Shown here: in pieces, positions 34,702 to 44,145 of the stretch
How positions within the stretch are numbered: the stretch's first letter is position 1
Layout of the letters: each line of letters opens with the position of its first letter
Source of the DNA: JABWBD01 sp040768665
GTDB taxonomy: Bacteria > Planctomycetota > Planctomycetia > Pirellulales > Thermoguttaceae
NCBI GenBank assembly: GCA_040768665.1
Contig: JAXGMN010000046.1
Coordinates: 1 to 64,000 of the forward strand
DNA length: 64,000 bases
Direction: 5' to 3'
The notes under the pieces: generated by a model
Told to the model about the DNA's origin: nothing
Database searches by the model: none
The model's input: only the letters and a program-made list of their open reading frames with translations
Program-made: the position numbers and the translations under genes

Positions 34702-37652
34702 CTATGGGAATCGGTACCACGAGAGGACCGCCAGCACCGAAGCGGCAAGAATCAGCGCAATGCCGTGCGGGACGAGGCACTTCCATGCCGTGTCGTTCAG
34801 CTTCCCCACGGCAAGTTTCTTTCCATCGGAAGTCGTCACCCAGCAGCCCGCACGTATGCGGTCTCCGTCATAAAGTGGTCCCCTCAATGATGACGCGGAA
34901 GCACCGGCGTCCTTCTCCTGATAGCGGTAGACTTTTCGAAGCAGCAGCGTCCGCCGCATGACGATTCCGAACTCGGGGTGAGCGAAATCTTTCTTCCAAC
35001 TGCGGAACCACCCGGGTCTGCCGTCCTCCTGATAGTGAATGCTTCGGCGGTTCCATCGCCACAGGCCGGTCAAGACAAGCAGCCACGCGACGACGTACGA
35101 GCCGATAGCCGCAACCCATGGCACCCAAGCCGGATAACGCGGCGGAGGCGGGGGAGAAAGCGCCTTCACCGTCGCACGCTGGGATTCAGACGCCGTGAAC
35201 TCGTGGTTCTTCTGGTCAACAATGGTCAGGGAAATGACATAAGTCCCCGGCGTGTGGTACGTGTGCGACGGTTCACGGTCATCGCTCGTCTTGCCGTCCC
35301 CGAAGTCCCAGCGATAACTTTTGATCGACCCCTTCGAGCGATTGTCGATCTTGACGGTAAACGGCACGACTCCCTCCGAGGGCTCTGAAACCCGGAAGTC
35401 GATGACCGGTTCTTTGTAGCCGTCGTCGACGACCAGAGTGGCAGACTCGGAATCGGAAGCGAGTTCGTTGGATACGGTCAGCGTGATGGTATACTCGCCG
35501 GGTTTTGCATAGCGATGCTCGGCGATTTCCTTCTCGATCTTCGTTCCGTCGCCCATGTCCCAGACGGTCTTCCTGATTGTCCCGGTGGAGTTGTTGACGA
35601 TCCGGAGGGTCTTGCCGACCTCGATCGTCTCCATCGGGAGCACGAAGTGAGCATCCGGGGGGACGATGCTTGACGCCACGGCCAGCTTCTTGCTCATCTC
35701 TTGCTGCTTGCCGCCCGGCCCCATGGCAGTCAGCGTGACCGTGTATTCGCCCGACGCTTTGTACGTGTGCTCACCGTGCTTCTCGCTGCTTTTCGCGCCG
35801 TCGCCGAAATCCCATTTCCAGTCTCGATAATCGCCCACGGAATCATTCGTGAAGACGATCGGGCTCCCGTCGCGAGGCTCGGCAGGCCGGACCGAGAACT
35901 TCAGCTCGGCCGGTTTGACGACCAGTTTTGCCGTCTCGGTGTCCGTTCCGGCGCGCCGGAGACCGACAGAGTGATGGCGAACGTGCCCGAGTTTCGGTAC
36001 GCGTGGGTCACGGTCGCGCCGTCGATCTTGGTGCCGTCTCCCATGTCCCAGCTCCTCGAGTCGACGGTTCCCTCCGACTGGTCGACGAGCGTCAACTCCT
36101 GTCCGATTCCAACGCTCGGAACGGGCAGAGTAAACCTGGCTTCCGGTTTGACCCAGTCGGTCCCGACAGACAGTTTCTGGGTTTTCGTAAGGGAAACGCC
36201 GGCGGCGTCTTGAGCGCTGAGCTCGACCTCGTAAGTCCCCGCCTTCCCATAGGTATGCTTCGGGTTTGCATCCTGGCTGGTCGTTCCATCCCCAAACTTC
36301 CACTGCCAGCCGTGGAAATCGCCTCGCGACTGATTGATGAATTCGACCTCTTTGTCCTGGACGGGAGCTTTAGGGAAAAAGACGAACCGGATGTCGGGCG
36401 GCAGTTCGACCTTGAAAATCCTGGTTGCCACCGACGGTTCGTCCTTTTTCCCGAAAGGCCCGTCAACCTCCAGAGTGACGACGAACTGGTCCGCCGCTCG
36501 GTAGACGTGCTTCGGGTTGACCTCTTGACTCTCGGCTCCGTCGCCGAATTTCCAGGTCCGCGATGTGATTTGGCCCCGCGAGTGGTCGGTGAACTGAACG
36601 GCGGCGCCGACGTACTTCGGTTTCAGGGGCTCCTCGAGGGTGAAATCTGCCTGCGGCGGCTCGCCGCGTACGATGATCGGCGTGATGGCCTGGCTCTTCC
36701 CCGCGCGGCTCGACGCCACAAGTTTGACCTCGTACTGGCCGGGCTTGAAGGTATGGGTCGGGCTGGGATCGGTACTCGTGGCGCCATCGCCAAAGTCCCA
36801 GTCGAAGCGATCCGCCTGGCCGATGGTCGCATTGACAAAGGTCACGGGCGTGATGTCGGTGATCGCCACATCCGGCAGGACAAAACGGGCGATCGGCGGC
36901 ATCCCAAGCCCGGAGATCGCGTGCATCCCCTCCGTGGCCTCGATCAGCTTCGCAACGTTCTCCGGAATCGCCGTCTGCAGGGCGTGGTAGTAAAACTCCA
37001 CCGCACACGCTGGGGCCTTTCGGAGTTTGTTGAAACGCTCCACGTTGCTCTCGAACGTGTAAGGCGCCGGGTCGTTATTGCTTCCGTCCGTAAAGAGGTG
37101 GATGATGAAATTGTGCGGCTTGCCGTCCTGAACGGTTCCTTCCGCGTACGCAAGCACTTGATCCAGCGCGCGGTAAATGTAGGTGGCCTTTCCGGGATAC
37201 TCGATCTCGCTCAAAAAAACCTTGGTTTCCTCCAGGTCTTTCGTGCCGGCAATCTGCCGGATCAGATAGTCGTCGCTGAGTCCGCTGTCGAACGTCATGA
37301 TCCACACGCGCGAAGTCCCGTCTTTGGGGATCGTGTCTGCGAAGTCGTCCAGCGCGACGCGCAGCGGTCCGACGAGCTTGTTCTGCTGCATCGAGGCGGA
37401 CGTATCGATCACAAACACGTATTCGTGCGTCGCTTCGGCCGCGCAAACTCCGCTCGGGCAAAGGACGCCGGTTAGCAAAGCCAGCAGTGTCCAAGAGGCT
37501 GACCAGACTCGGGATCGTCTGCGTCGTTGAGATCGCTTCCCTCTGGCGCCGTCTCCTCGCTTGAGGAAAAGGTGCAGACGCAACAGCCCGTGTCTTGAAA
37601 GGTCGCTCACGGGAACCCCCCCTTGGACTGTAGATAAGCCGTAGCGGCGCAC
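34702..37652 (-). CDS. vWA domain plus seven PKD repeats membrane protein, frameshifted
   Basis: The upstream part has a hydrophobic segment (SWTLLALLTGVLCPSGVCAAE), then a vWA domain with MIDAS FVIDTSASMQ and 'HLFTDGSNND'. Four PKD repeats follow, with DWDFGDG, TWKFGDG, QWKFGDG and SWDMGDG. Near 35950 the frame shifts. The other frame continues with three more (KWDFGDG, VWDMGDG, RWDFGDG), a Pro-rich stretch, a membrane helix 'WVPWVAAIGSYVVAWLLVLTG', about 90 cytoplasmic residues and a final hydrophobic helix. The total of 2,951 bases is one short of a codon multiple; restoring one gives 983 residues. Sequencing error, recent mutation or programmed shift are all possible. It is the first gene of a three-gene operon with the tubulin-like protein. 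Confidence 0.82.
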
Positions 37653-38113
37653 CCGAACTTAAGCGGCCGCAGTCGGGCTGTCAAGCACCGCCACCGGCTT
37701 TTTTCTCAACGACCCGCCAAGAGTTCAATTAGCAGAGGAGCCCGGCTGCTGGCCATCCGATTCCCGTGACGTCTGGCCGTTGCCCGATTCAGAGCAGCCG
37801 GGCTGCTTGATGTTCTGGCGGGTGGTTTTTTTCTTCCTTGATATCTGCCCGAGCCTTTCTATGCGCCGAGGATGGACACGCAAGGATTCTTGATATAATG
37901 CCCGGCAGCAACCGAGGCGCTGTAGCGTAGGAAGGTAACCGTTCACGCCCGCGGCCGGGGACTGGTCCATTTTTCGGCCAGTTCGGCTATTTTGGTGCTC
38001 GAGACGTTGGCCGAAAACATGGACCTTTCCCCTTCTCCTCCGCCCCGTGAACGGTTACGCAGGAAAGTGTTACGAAGGGGACTTCGGAGCTGCTCTTATC
38101 CCGGGGAATCCTG
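37653..38113. other. Spacer with two inverted repeats
   Basis: A GC stem gcccggctgct/agcagccgggc spans 37740-37803. A larger family B hairpin is at 37934-38059. I see no gene: the 81-residue minus ORF at 37725-37970 is made largely of these repeats. Confidence 0.55.
37934..38059. repeat. Complete family B hairpin (about 126 bases)
   Basis: The left arm is gtaaccgttcac...ggtccatttttcggcca. The right arm, read in reverse complement, is gtaaccgttcacggggcggag...ggtccatgttttcggccaac. Both outer ends (gtaaccgttcac) and inner segments pair, with a centre of about 25 bases. Single ends of the same element occur at 2390-2420 and 3957-3985, and a degenerate one near 5059. Confidence 0.8.
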
Positions 38114-38524
38114 ATGACGTCCAAGAAACCTTTCGGCATGGCGGTCAACGCCCTGGTGTCTGACGAAGAGGGAAACATCCTCCTGGTCCGCCGATCGGCT
38201 CAATCGAAGCACTTTGGCCGCCAGTGGGACCTTCCCGGCGGGAAGGTCGATCCGGGGGAGACGTTCGACGCCGCGCTCTGCCGCGAGGTGTTCGAGGAGA
38301 CCGGTTTTGAGATCGAAATCACCGGATTTGCTGGGGCCATCGAATATCCCATGCCTGCGATCCGCGTCGTGATGCTCTTTTTTGAGACAAGGCCGACCGC
38401 CGGCGAGCTTCGGCTGAGCTGCGAACACGATGACTATGCCTGGGTGTCCCGGGCTCACCTGCCGTTGAGGGAACTTACCGCGCCGATGCGGAAGTTTCTT
38501 GCCGCGTATCCGACAGAACACTGA
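38114..38524 (+). CDS. Nudix hydrolase, paralogue of 24730-25167
   Basis: The protein has 136 residues: MTSKKPFGMAVNALVSDEEG then NILLVRRSAQSKHFGRQWDLP. The complete Nudix box is GGKVDPGETFDAALCREVFEETGF. The two window copies share about half of their residues, so they arose from one gene. It lies between a family B and a family A hairpin repeat. The next gene is the RelA/SpoT fusion 140 bases downstream on the same strand, but a repeat separates them. A role in cleaving a nucleotide signal is possible yet unproven. Confidence 0.85.
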   Translation: MTSKKPFGMAVNALVSDEEGNILLVRRSAQSKHFGRQWDLPGGKVDPGETFDAALCREVFEETGFEIEITGFAGAIEYPMPAIRVVMLFFETRPTAGELRLSCEHDDYAWVSRAHLPLRELTAPMRKFLAAYPTEH

Positions 38525-38529
38525 GTTGC

Positions 38530-38622
38530 CCTAACAAAACGGGGATTGGCTCCGAGCCAAACCTATGGAAAACACGCAGAATACGCGTCCTTGCCAGGTG
38601 CCTGTCCCCGTTCTATCAGAGC
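38530..38622. repeat. Family A hairpin repeat, copy 2
   Basis: ctaacaaaacggggattggctccgagcc ... aggtgcctgtccccgttctatca. The arms match 526-610 and 47575-47674. It lies 42 bases before the ATG of the RelA/SpoT fusion, so it could be part of its leader. Confidence 0.75.
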
Positions 38623-38664
38623 CTTTAAGTTGCGCTCATACCCACAGCAAAAGGAGAGTCTTTC

Positions 38665-41217
38665 ATGGGCGATAGCAAGCAGATTTCACTGGAAGAGCAC
38701 CGCCGCCAGATCGAGGAGTACGGCGACCTGCGGGCGCTCTACGACACCTACGCGAAAACACTTGAGCGCATCCTGAGGAAAGCCTGCACGGCGTCGTTCC
38801 CCGATGCCCTGGTGCAGTCTCGCGCTAAGACGGTGTCGAGCTTCGCAGAGAAGGCCGCTCGCAAGTACGCAAAGTATCCCGACCCGGTCAACCAGTTCAC
38901 CGATCTCTGCGGGGCGCGCGTGATCGTGCAGACGATGGAACAGGTGAAAGCGGTTCGGCGGTTCATCGAGGCCAATTTCACCATCCTCGAGAAGGACGAC
39001 AAGGGGCTGCTGCTGAGCAAAGACACGTTCGGCTATCGCGACATGCACTACATCGTCGAGCTGCCGCCCGAGCGCGATGCGGACTTCGGCGTGACGGCGG
39101 AAGAGCGCCAGGCGATCGGCCGGCGCAGGGCGGAGATCCAGGTGCGGACCTGGCTGCAGCACGCCTGGGCCGACACGCTCCACGACCGCATCTACAAGAC
39201 CCGCTTCACGCTCTCGTCCGACGTGGTCCGAACCGGTGCCCTGCTGGCGGCGCTGATGGAAGAAGGCGACCGCACCTTCGACCGGCTCGCCGACGATCTC
39301 GACGGCCTGATCGCCAACTATACGGCCTTCGCCGAGAAAAGAGATGTCGAGAAAGAGGTTGCGATTCAGAAGCTGATCCTCGAAAACGAACCCGAAGCGG
39401 ACAACAAGCCGCCGTTGGCGATGAGCCTTGCCCGCCTGGCGGCGGCGGCGGGAGACTTTCCGGAAGTTGTGAAGCTTCTCGACCCCTACCGGGACGTTCC
39501 CGGCCCCAAGCGTTGCGAACTCCTGCTCGATCTGGGTTACAGCCTCTGCCGTGTGCACCGGGCCGCTCCGCATTCGCCCGAGTATCGCCGTGGACTAAGC
39601 CTTCTCGAGAAGGCGGTGGCCTTGTGCGAATGCGGCGACGTGCCGTTCGTTCCTCACCTCCGCAAGCTCGAGAGCCTGCACGCCCGCGCGCTGGCCCGCC
39701 TGGGGTGGGCGCTGGAGGCGGTCGACGGCGAGGCACACGAAGCTCGGGAGAAGTACCGCCAGGCTCACGAACACGAACCCGACAATCCCTACTACCTTGC
39801 CCAGATGCTCGGCTTCGAAATTTACACCGGGCGGGCCGACGGCCTCCCCGACAGCATGCGCGCGACGATCCGCGAGGCGATCAAGACCTGCCGCCAGCAT
39901 GCGGTCGCCGGCATCGAGTTGCCCTTCGCCTACTTTACGGCCGGGCGATTGAATCTCCTGATCCACGAGGACTACGAGGCGCTCGGGTATTATGCCCTCG
40001 GGATCCGCTATTTCCTGGCCAGCGACTACTGCGTGCCTAAGGATATCCTCTCGAGCGAGATCGAGTGGATCACGCGTCTGCATTTCGGCAAAAAAATTCC
40101 GCCGGCGTCCCGGCACGCCATCGACCTGTTGAGACTCGGCCAGACGACGTTTTCCGGCCCGCAGCCCGTCGCGGCCGGAGGCGAGCCGATGAAACGTCCG
40201 GTCCTGATCGTAGCCGGCGGGGCCGTGAGCATCGAGGCAAGCCGGCTCGCGAAGATCCGGCCGCTCCTGGAGACCGCACTGGCCGATTTCCAAGGCACGG
40301 TGATCGCCGGCGGCACCGCCGTGGGCGTGCCGGGCTGCGTGGGGGATTTCGCACACGAGCTGAGCGAGAAACACGGCCGGCATTTCGATCTGCTGGGCTA
40401 CGTGCCCAAGCCGCTTCCACACGACGCCCCGCCGCACAAAACCTACAAGCTGGTGGAGGTCGGCGACGGCTTCGAGCCCGACCAGATCCTCCGCAGTTGG
40501 GCCGACATCTTGGCCGCCGGAATCGAGCCCGCCGACGTGCTGCTGATCGGTTTCGGCGGGGGGCCGCTCAGCGCCGTCGAGTACCGGATCGCGCTGGCCC
40601 TTGGCGCGAAGGTGGGGGTCGTTGCAGGCACGGGAGACGCCGTCCGGGCCCTCCTCGGCGATCCTCTTTGGTCGCGGCTGCCGAATCTCTTCCCTCTCCC
40701 GGCCGACCGTACCACGCTCCGTGCGTTCGCCCTGCCGTCGACGCGGGAGTTCCCCGAGGAGACTGCCGCGGCGATGGCCCAGAGCTTCCACAGCCAGTTT
40801 GTGGCCAACAGCCAGTCCAAGCTCCCTCCCAACATGCGGCCCTGGCCAAAACTTGCCGACACGTTCAAGACCGCCAACATCGAGCAGGCAAAGTATTCGG
40901 TCCAGATCCTGGAAGCCGCGGGATTCGGCGTGCGAGAAGTCGATGGCGATCCGACCATTTTCACGGACTTCGAAAACGAAGAAGTGGAGTACATGGCGGA
41001 ACTGGAGCACGGCCGCTGGAACGTCGAGCGACTCCGCGACGGCTGGCGCTACGGTGAAGACCGCGACGACGCGAAGAAGATCCACAACTATCTTGTGCCC
41101 TGGAGCGAGTTGCCCGGCGACATCAAGCAATACGACCGCGATGCCGTCCGCGCGTTTCCGGAGATTCTCGCCAAGGCGAAGTTGGAGGTGTTCCGCCGCG
41201 GTAAGACTGCAGGGTGA
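38665..41217 (+). CDS. RelA/SpoT synthetase-TPR-SLOG-RyR fusion protein
   Basis: The protein has 850 residues. The N-terminal (p)ppGpp-synthetase-type domain (about 30-225) has QFTDLCGARVIVQTMEQV, TFGYRDMHYIV near 121 and EIQVRTWLQHAWADTLHD near 157; there is no HD hydrolase. Residues ~240-500 are helical TPR-like ('SLLEKAVALCE', 'KYRQAHEHEPDNPYYLAQ'). From ~508 a Rossmann domain, VLIVAGGAVSIEASRL then VIAGGTAVGVPGCVGDFA, has the glycine pattern of SLOG nucleotide sensors. The last ~75 residues are an RyR domain, 'ELEHGRWNVERLRDGWRYG...KKIHNYLVPWSELPGDIKQYDRDAVR'. It starts after an AAGGAG site. It could both make and sense a nucleotide alarm. The gene stands alone. Confidence 0.85.
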   Translation: MGDSKQISLEEHRRQIEEYGDLRALYDTYAKTLERILRKACTASFPDALVQSRAKTVSSFAEKAARKYAKYPDPVNQFTDLCGARVIVQTMEQVKAVRRFIEANFTILEKDDKGLLLSKDTFGYRDMHYIVELPPERDADFGVTAEERQAIGRRRAEIQVRTWLQHAWADTLHDRIYKTRFTLSSDVVRTGALLAALMEEGDRTFDRLADDLDGLIANYTAFAEKRDVEKEVAIQKLILENEPEADNKPPLAMSLARLAAAAGDFPEVVKLLDPYRDVPGPKRCELLLDLGYSLCRVHRAAPHSPEYRRGLSLLEKAVALCECGDVPFVPHLRKLESLHARALARLGWALEAVDGEAHEAREKYRQAHEHEPDNPYYLAQMLGFEIYTGRADGLPDSMRATIREAIKTCRQHAVAGIELPFAYFTAGRLNLLIHEDYEALGYYALGIRYFLASDYCVPKDILSSEIEWITRLHFGKKIPPASRHAIDLLRLGQTTFSGPQPVAAGGEPMKRPVLIVAGGAVSIEASRLAKIRPLLETALADFQGTVIAGGTAVGVPGCVGDFAHELSEKHGRHFDLLGYVPKPLPHDAPPHKTYKLVEVGDGFEPDQILRSWADILAAGIEPADVLLIGFGGGPLSAVEYRIALALGAKVGVVAGTGDAVRALLGDPLWSRLPNLFPLPADRTTLRAFALPSTREFPEETAAAMAQSFHSQFVANSQSKLPPNMRPWPKLADTFKTANIEQAKYSVQILEAAGFGVREVDGDPTIFTDFENEEVEYMAELEHGRWNVERLRDGWRYGEDRDDAKKIHNYLVPWSELPGDIKQYDRDAVRAFPEILAKAKLEVFRRGKTAG

Positions 41218-41595
41218 TAGTGCACCGGTATTCGATCCCCAGGGTCCCGATTCCGGCGAGGCGCATGTCGTTCGTGGCGCTGGAAAACTACCGTGGACGA
41301 GCGAAAGGAAAATGGCAGAAAAGAAAATGGTCGCACCTTGTGGCCAATCTTTCTTTCTCCCATTTTCCTTTCTACTGCCTGGCCTCGCGCCTTCTCCCAC
41401 TCCGCATCTGGAGCCGGAAGAGCCTGGGGAGCTGAAAACATCGACTGTTCGACCGTGAGTTTGGCTCCGGACTTTCCTCCTGCGCAAGTCATCGAGGCGA
41501 GGTGGACAGGACACATGCCACTTCTTCGACACGGCGGACTTGCCGAAAGCCACTGAGGCTGCACGGCGAGATGACCGCGGGGCGCGGCGATCGGC
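41218..41595. other. Spacer with an inverted repeat
   Basis: gaaaggaaaatggcag...ccattttcctttc forms an imperfect stem at about 41305-41374, lying between the convergent RelA fusion and the glycosidase-like gene. It could be a bidirectional terminator or a decayed hairpin repeat. I see no gene in the stretch. Confidence 0.45.
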
Positions 41596-43392
41596 TCACC
41601 TGAGTTCGTCCGCAAAACGGCGAAAATCCGACAACAGGCCGACAAATTCCCGGTACGGTGGAGCATACTCGTCGATCCCCGGAGTCAGGTTCCAAACCAA
41701 GGCCCCGGCGGCGTTTGCCTCGCGAGCCCGCTCCAGATAGAGGGAAGCATCGCCGGCGCCCGGAAACTCTTCAAGAACAAAAGGAATCCCCGTCGGCATC
41801 AGCCTCAGCTTATCTTCCATCGCACCCATCCACGGATAATAGTGCGGTGCCAGGTAGTCGAGCGACTTGATGCCGGAAACCAGGTCCACGTGCACGCAGG
41901 AGGTCCCCACGGTGACCAACTTCCCCGGCGCCAATTCGTGGATCAGATCGGAGCAACCCTCAATGAAGTCGCGCAAGCCGGCAACGGGAATCGGTTCGGC
42001 GGCCCGAGTCTCATCGCTGACCGACTCCCATGCCCCGCCTTCGTCACGGCTCACGATCCACTCGGGCTCATTGATCACGTCGATGCCGAAGAACGCGTCG
42101 TGGTTGCCGGCCAATTCAAGAAACGGAACGAGAAAACTCTGCCGGAAGCGTTCTCGCATGTTCGCATCCGAAATCAATCGTGAGCGCCCGCGAAGCCAGA
42201 CTCCTCTTTCGGAGCTTCCTTTGCCGGCGAGATGGAAATCCACGAGGACGAACTCAATCAGCACGTGATGCTTGCGCGCCAGTTCTAACAGAGTGTCAAG
42301 GTCGTTCCGGAATACCTCGTTGAATCCGGTTACCTCGCCAGTCGGACTGAACATCGACCGGCCGTCCTCCAGCAGGCCGATGCGAAGAACCTGGATGCCC
42401 GCGCGCCGGAACCGCTTCAGACTTGCTTCCACGAAGCGGGGGTGTTTCGAGATTCCGTTGCCCTTTGGGTACCATGCCGTTGTGCCGAAATTCTGACCGT
42501 AGTCGATAATCCGCCAATTCCCGCCCACCAGGAAGACTTTCGTGCCCTCGACGTAAAGACCGTCCGGCCTGACGTCGAATCGCCATCCGGACGAGACAGA
42601 AGACAGAGGGGGTTCCGGTGGCAGCGGCGGATCGACGCGAGATTGGATCGCGGGGGAGATTTCGAAACGTTTGACTAGCAGGGGACCTTCAGCGCGGCCT
42701 GCAAAGTCGGCGCCGCTTCCCAGCTTCAATCCGATCATGCGGCATGCGGTGGGATCGAATCCGTCCCCTGTGTATCCCGCTCCCTCACCCCGCCGCGACG
42801 GCGACAATCGAGCCGTAACGTCCGTCCCCGGAAACAGGTTCTGCCAGGCGCCGTATTGCGTGCGGCCTTGCGTGTCGCGGACGAAAACTTGGAGCCCGAA
42901 CGGGGAATCGCCCTTGAATCGCCAATCTGCCGGAACTTGGGCGGCCACGGTCACGGTGCGGCTGGAAAGGTCAATCGGCGAAATACCCTCGAACGCCAGG
43001 ACGTACTGCAAGTCGACGTACACTTCGGCATGGGCACGGTCGGTGCTTCGACCAGACAATCGGCAGTCCACGTCGAGAAATCCCTCCTCGCTGAACCTGA
43101 CCGACGAGACCCCCTGCGTGTCGCCCGATTGACTGCCATTCCAATCGGCGGCAAGACCGAGAAGATCTGTTACGGCGACGGACGATTGGGCGCGCCCTTC
43201 GTTCAGCAGACGTGAGTCCCCCCCCGGTTCTCCGCCGATAGTCGACCGTTCCGAACCCTGCGCCGGCGGCTCGCTCGCGACGTGTGGAGGACCCGCTGTG
43301 GGGCCAGATGGCGAACCGCCGCAGCCAATCGCAGCGGAAAGGAGTGCCAGGATCAAATGCGCCTGCAAGATGGTTTGGCCTGTTCCGGGCAT
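41596..43392 (-). CDS. Lipoprotein with lectin-like domain and GH5-like glycosidase domain
   Basis: The protein has 598 residues. The N-terminus, LILALLSAAIGCGGSPSG, is a lipobox-bearing signal. Residues ~85-250 form a beta-rich module with SPFGLQVFVRDTQGRTQYGA and 'FDPTACRMIGLKLGSG', shared with the next two upstream genes. A linker follows, then a TIM-barrel glycosidase-like domain: 'WRIIDYGQNFG', 'GIQVLRIGLLEDG', the acid/base segment GIDVINEPEWIV and the nucleophile segment FVLEEFPGAG, as in clan GH-A. It probably cuts a polysaccharide at the cell surface. It is the last gene of the co-directional set. Confidence 0.72.
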   Translation of the reverse strand: MPGTGQTILQAHLILALLSAAIGCGGSPSGPTAGPPHVASEPPAQGSERSTIGGEPGGDSRLLNEGRAQSSVAVTDLLGLAADWNGSQSGDTQGVSSVRFSEEGFLDVDCRLSGRSTDRAHAEVYVDLQYVLAFEGISPIDLSSRTVTVAAQVPADWRFKGDSPFGLQVFVRDTQGRTQYGAWQNLFPGTDVTARLSPSRRGEGAGYTGDGFDPTACRMIGLKLGSGADFAGRAEGPLLVKRFEISPAIQSRVDPPLPPEPPLSSVSSGWRFDVRPDGLYVEGTKVFLVGGNWRIIDYGQNFGTTAWYPKGNGISKHPRFVEASLKRFRRAGIQVLRIGLLEDGRSMFSPTGEVTGFNEVFRNDLDTLLELARKHHVLIEFVLVDFHLAGKGSSERGVWLRGRSRLISDANMRERFRQSFLVPFLELAGNHDAFFGIDVINEPEWIVSRDEGGAWESVSDETRAAEPIPVAGLRDFIEGCSDLIHELAPGKLVTVGTSCVHVDLVSGIKSLDYLAPHYYPWMGAMEDKLRLMPTGIPFVLEEFPGAGDASLYLERAREANAAGALVWNLTPGIDEYAPPYREFVGLLSDFRRFADELR

Positions 43393-43438
43393 CAGCTACC
43401 TCAGGAAGTCGCTTCGAGACACGAGGAATGTTGCCGTC

Positions 43439-44093
43439 TTACCAGTCAACGTCATCGATGTAGATCGACCCCTTGAACCTGGCGCGGGATTGGTCGCCGC
43501 AACCCATCTTGATGCCGATGATCTTGATTCGGCTGGGATCGAACGCCGGGTCGGCATAGCCGCCGGGTGGTGCCACACGGCCCGGTTCAGCACTCAGTCG
43601 AATCCACTGTTCTGGAATGCAGTTTTTCCACTGGCCGTAGTAGGCGTTGTCCCCGACGTCTTTAACAAACAACTGGAATCCGTTGGGGCTCGCCCATTCT
43701 CCACCGGCAGCACGGGGCGCCAAGACATAGGCTGTCAACGTGTGACGCAGCAGATTGATCGGAGACTTCACGCCGGCAGGCGGGCTCTGTGAAAGATCGA
43801 CAAACACCTCACCCTTGCTCCTGTTCGCGTCTCCGGCAATCAAGTCCATCTCGACCTCGAGGCATCCGCGGTCGGATCGATAGATGTTCTCCGAGTGCTT
43901 CACTCGCACACACGCTTGGGAGTCGCGAAATTCCTGCACCTGCCATTCCATCGGGTCGTGACCGAAAGAAAATCTGCCCGGTTTGGCGGAACCCGAACGT
44001 GAAGCGATCGGCACGGCAACCTGGGCAGAAAGGCACGACGTCAGGGTAAGGAGTGAAAAGCAGACGGCGCTACTGCGAAACAGATGGCGGCAT
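43439..44093 (-). CDS. Lectin-like lipoprotein, start region frameshifted
   Basis: The body (residues ~25-190) matches the lectin-like module of both neighbours: SPNGFQLFVKDVGDNAYYGQ, 'FDPSRIKIIGIKMGCG' and 'GSIYIDDVDW'. An ATG at 44091-44093 followed by one extra C would otherwise read MRHLFRSSAVCFSLLTLTSC, a lipoprotein signal with lipobox L-T-S-C. With the extra base the frame ends at once. The only intact start in frame is a GTG at 44014, which would remove the signal. Either a one-base sequencing error or an inactivated exporter signal. It ends 46 bases before the glycosidase gene on the same strand. Confidence 0.65.
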
Positions 44094-44145
44094 CACTTGT
44101 AAGTGGCAGAACTGGGGCACAGAGCCAATCGATCGAATGTCATGG

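Noticed and set aside
37725..37970. 81-residue minus ORF before the vWA gene
   Set aside because: It is composed mostly of the two inverted repeats in this spacer.
39595..41553. 652-residue minus-strand ORF opposite the RelA fusion
   Set aside because: Antisense shadow; the plus-strand gene has four recognisable domains.
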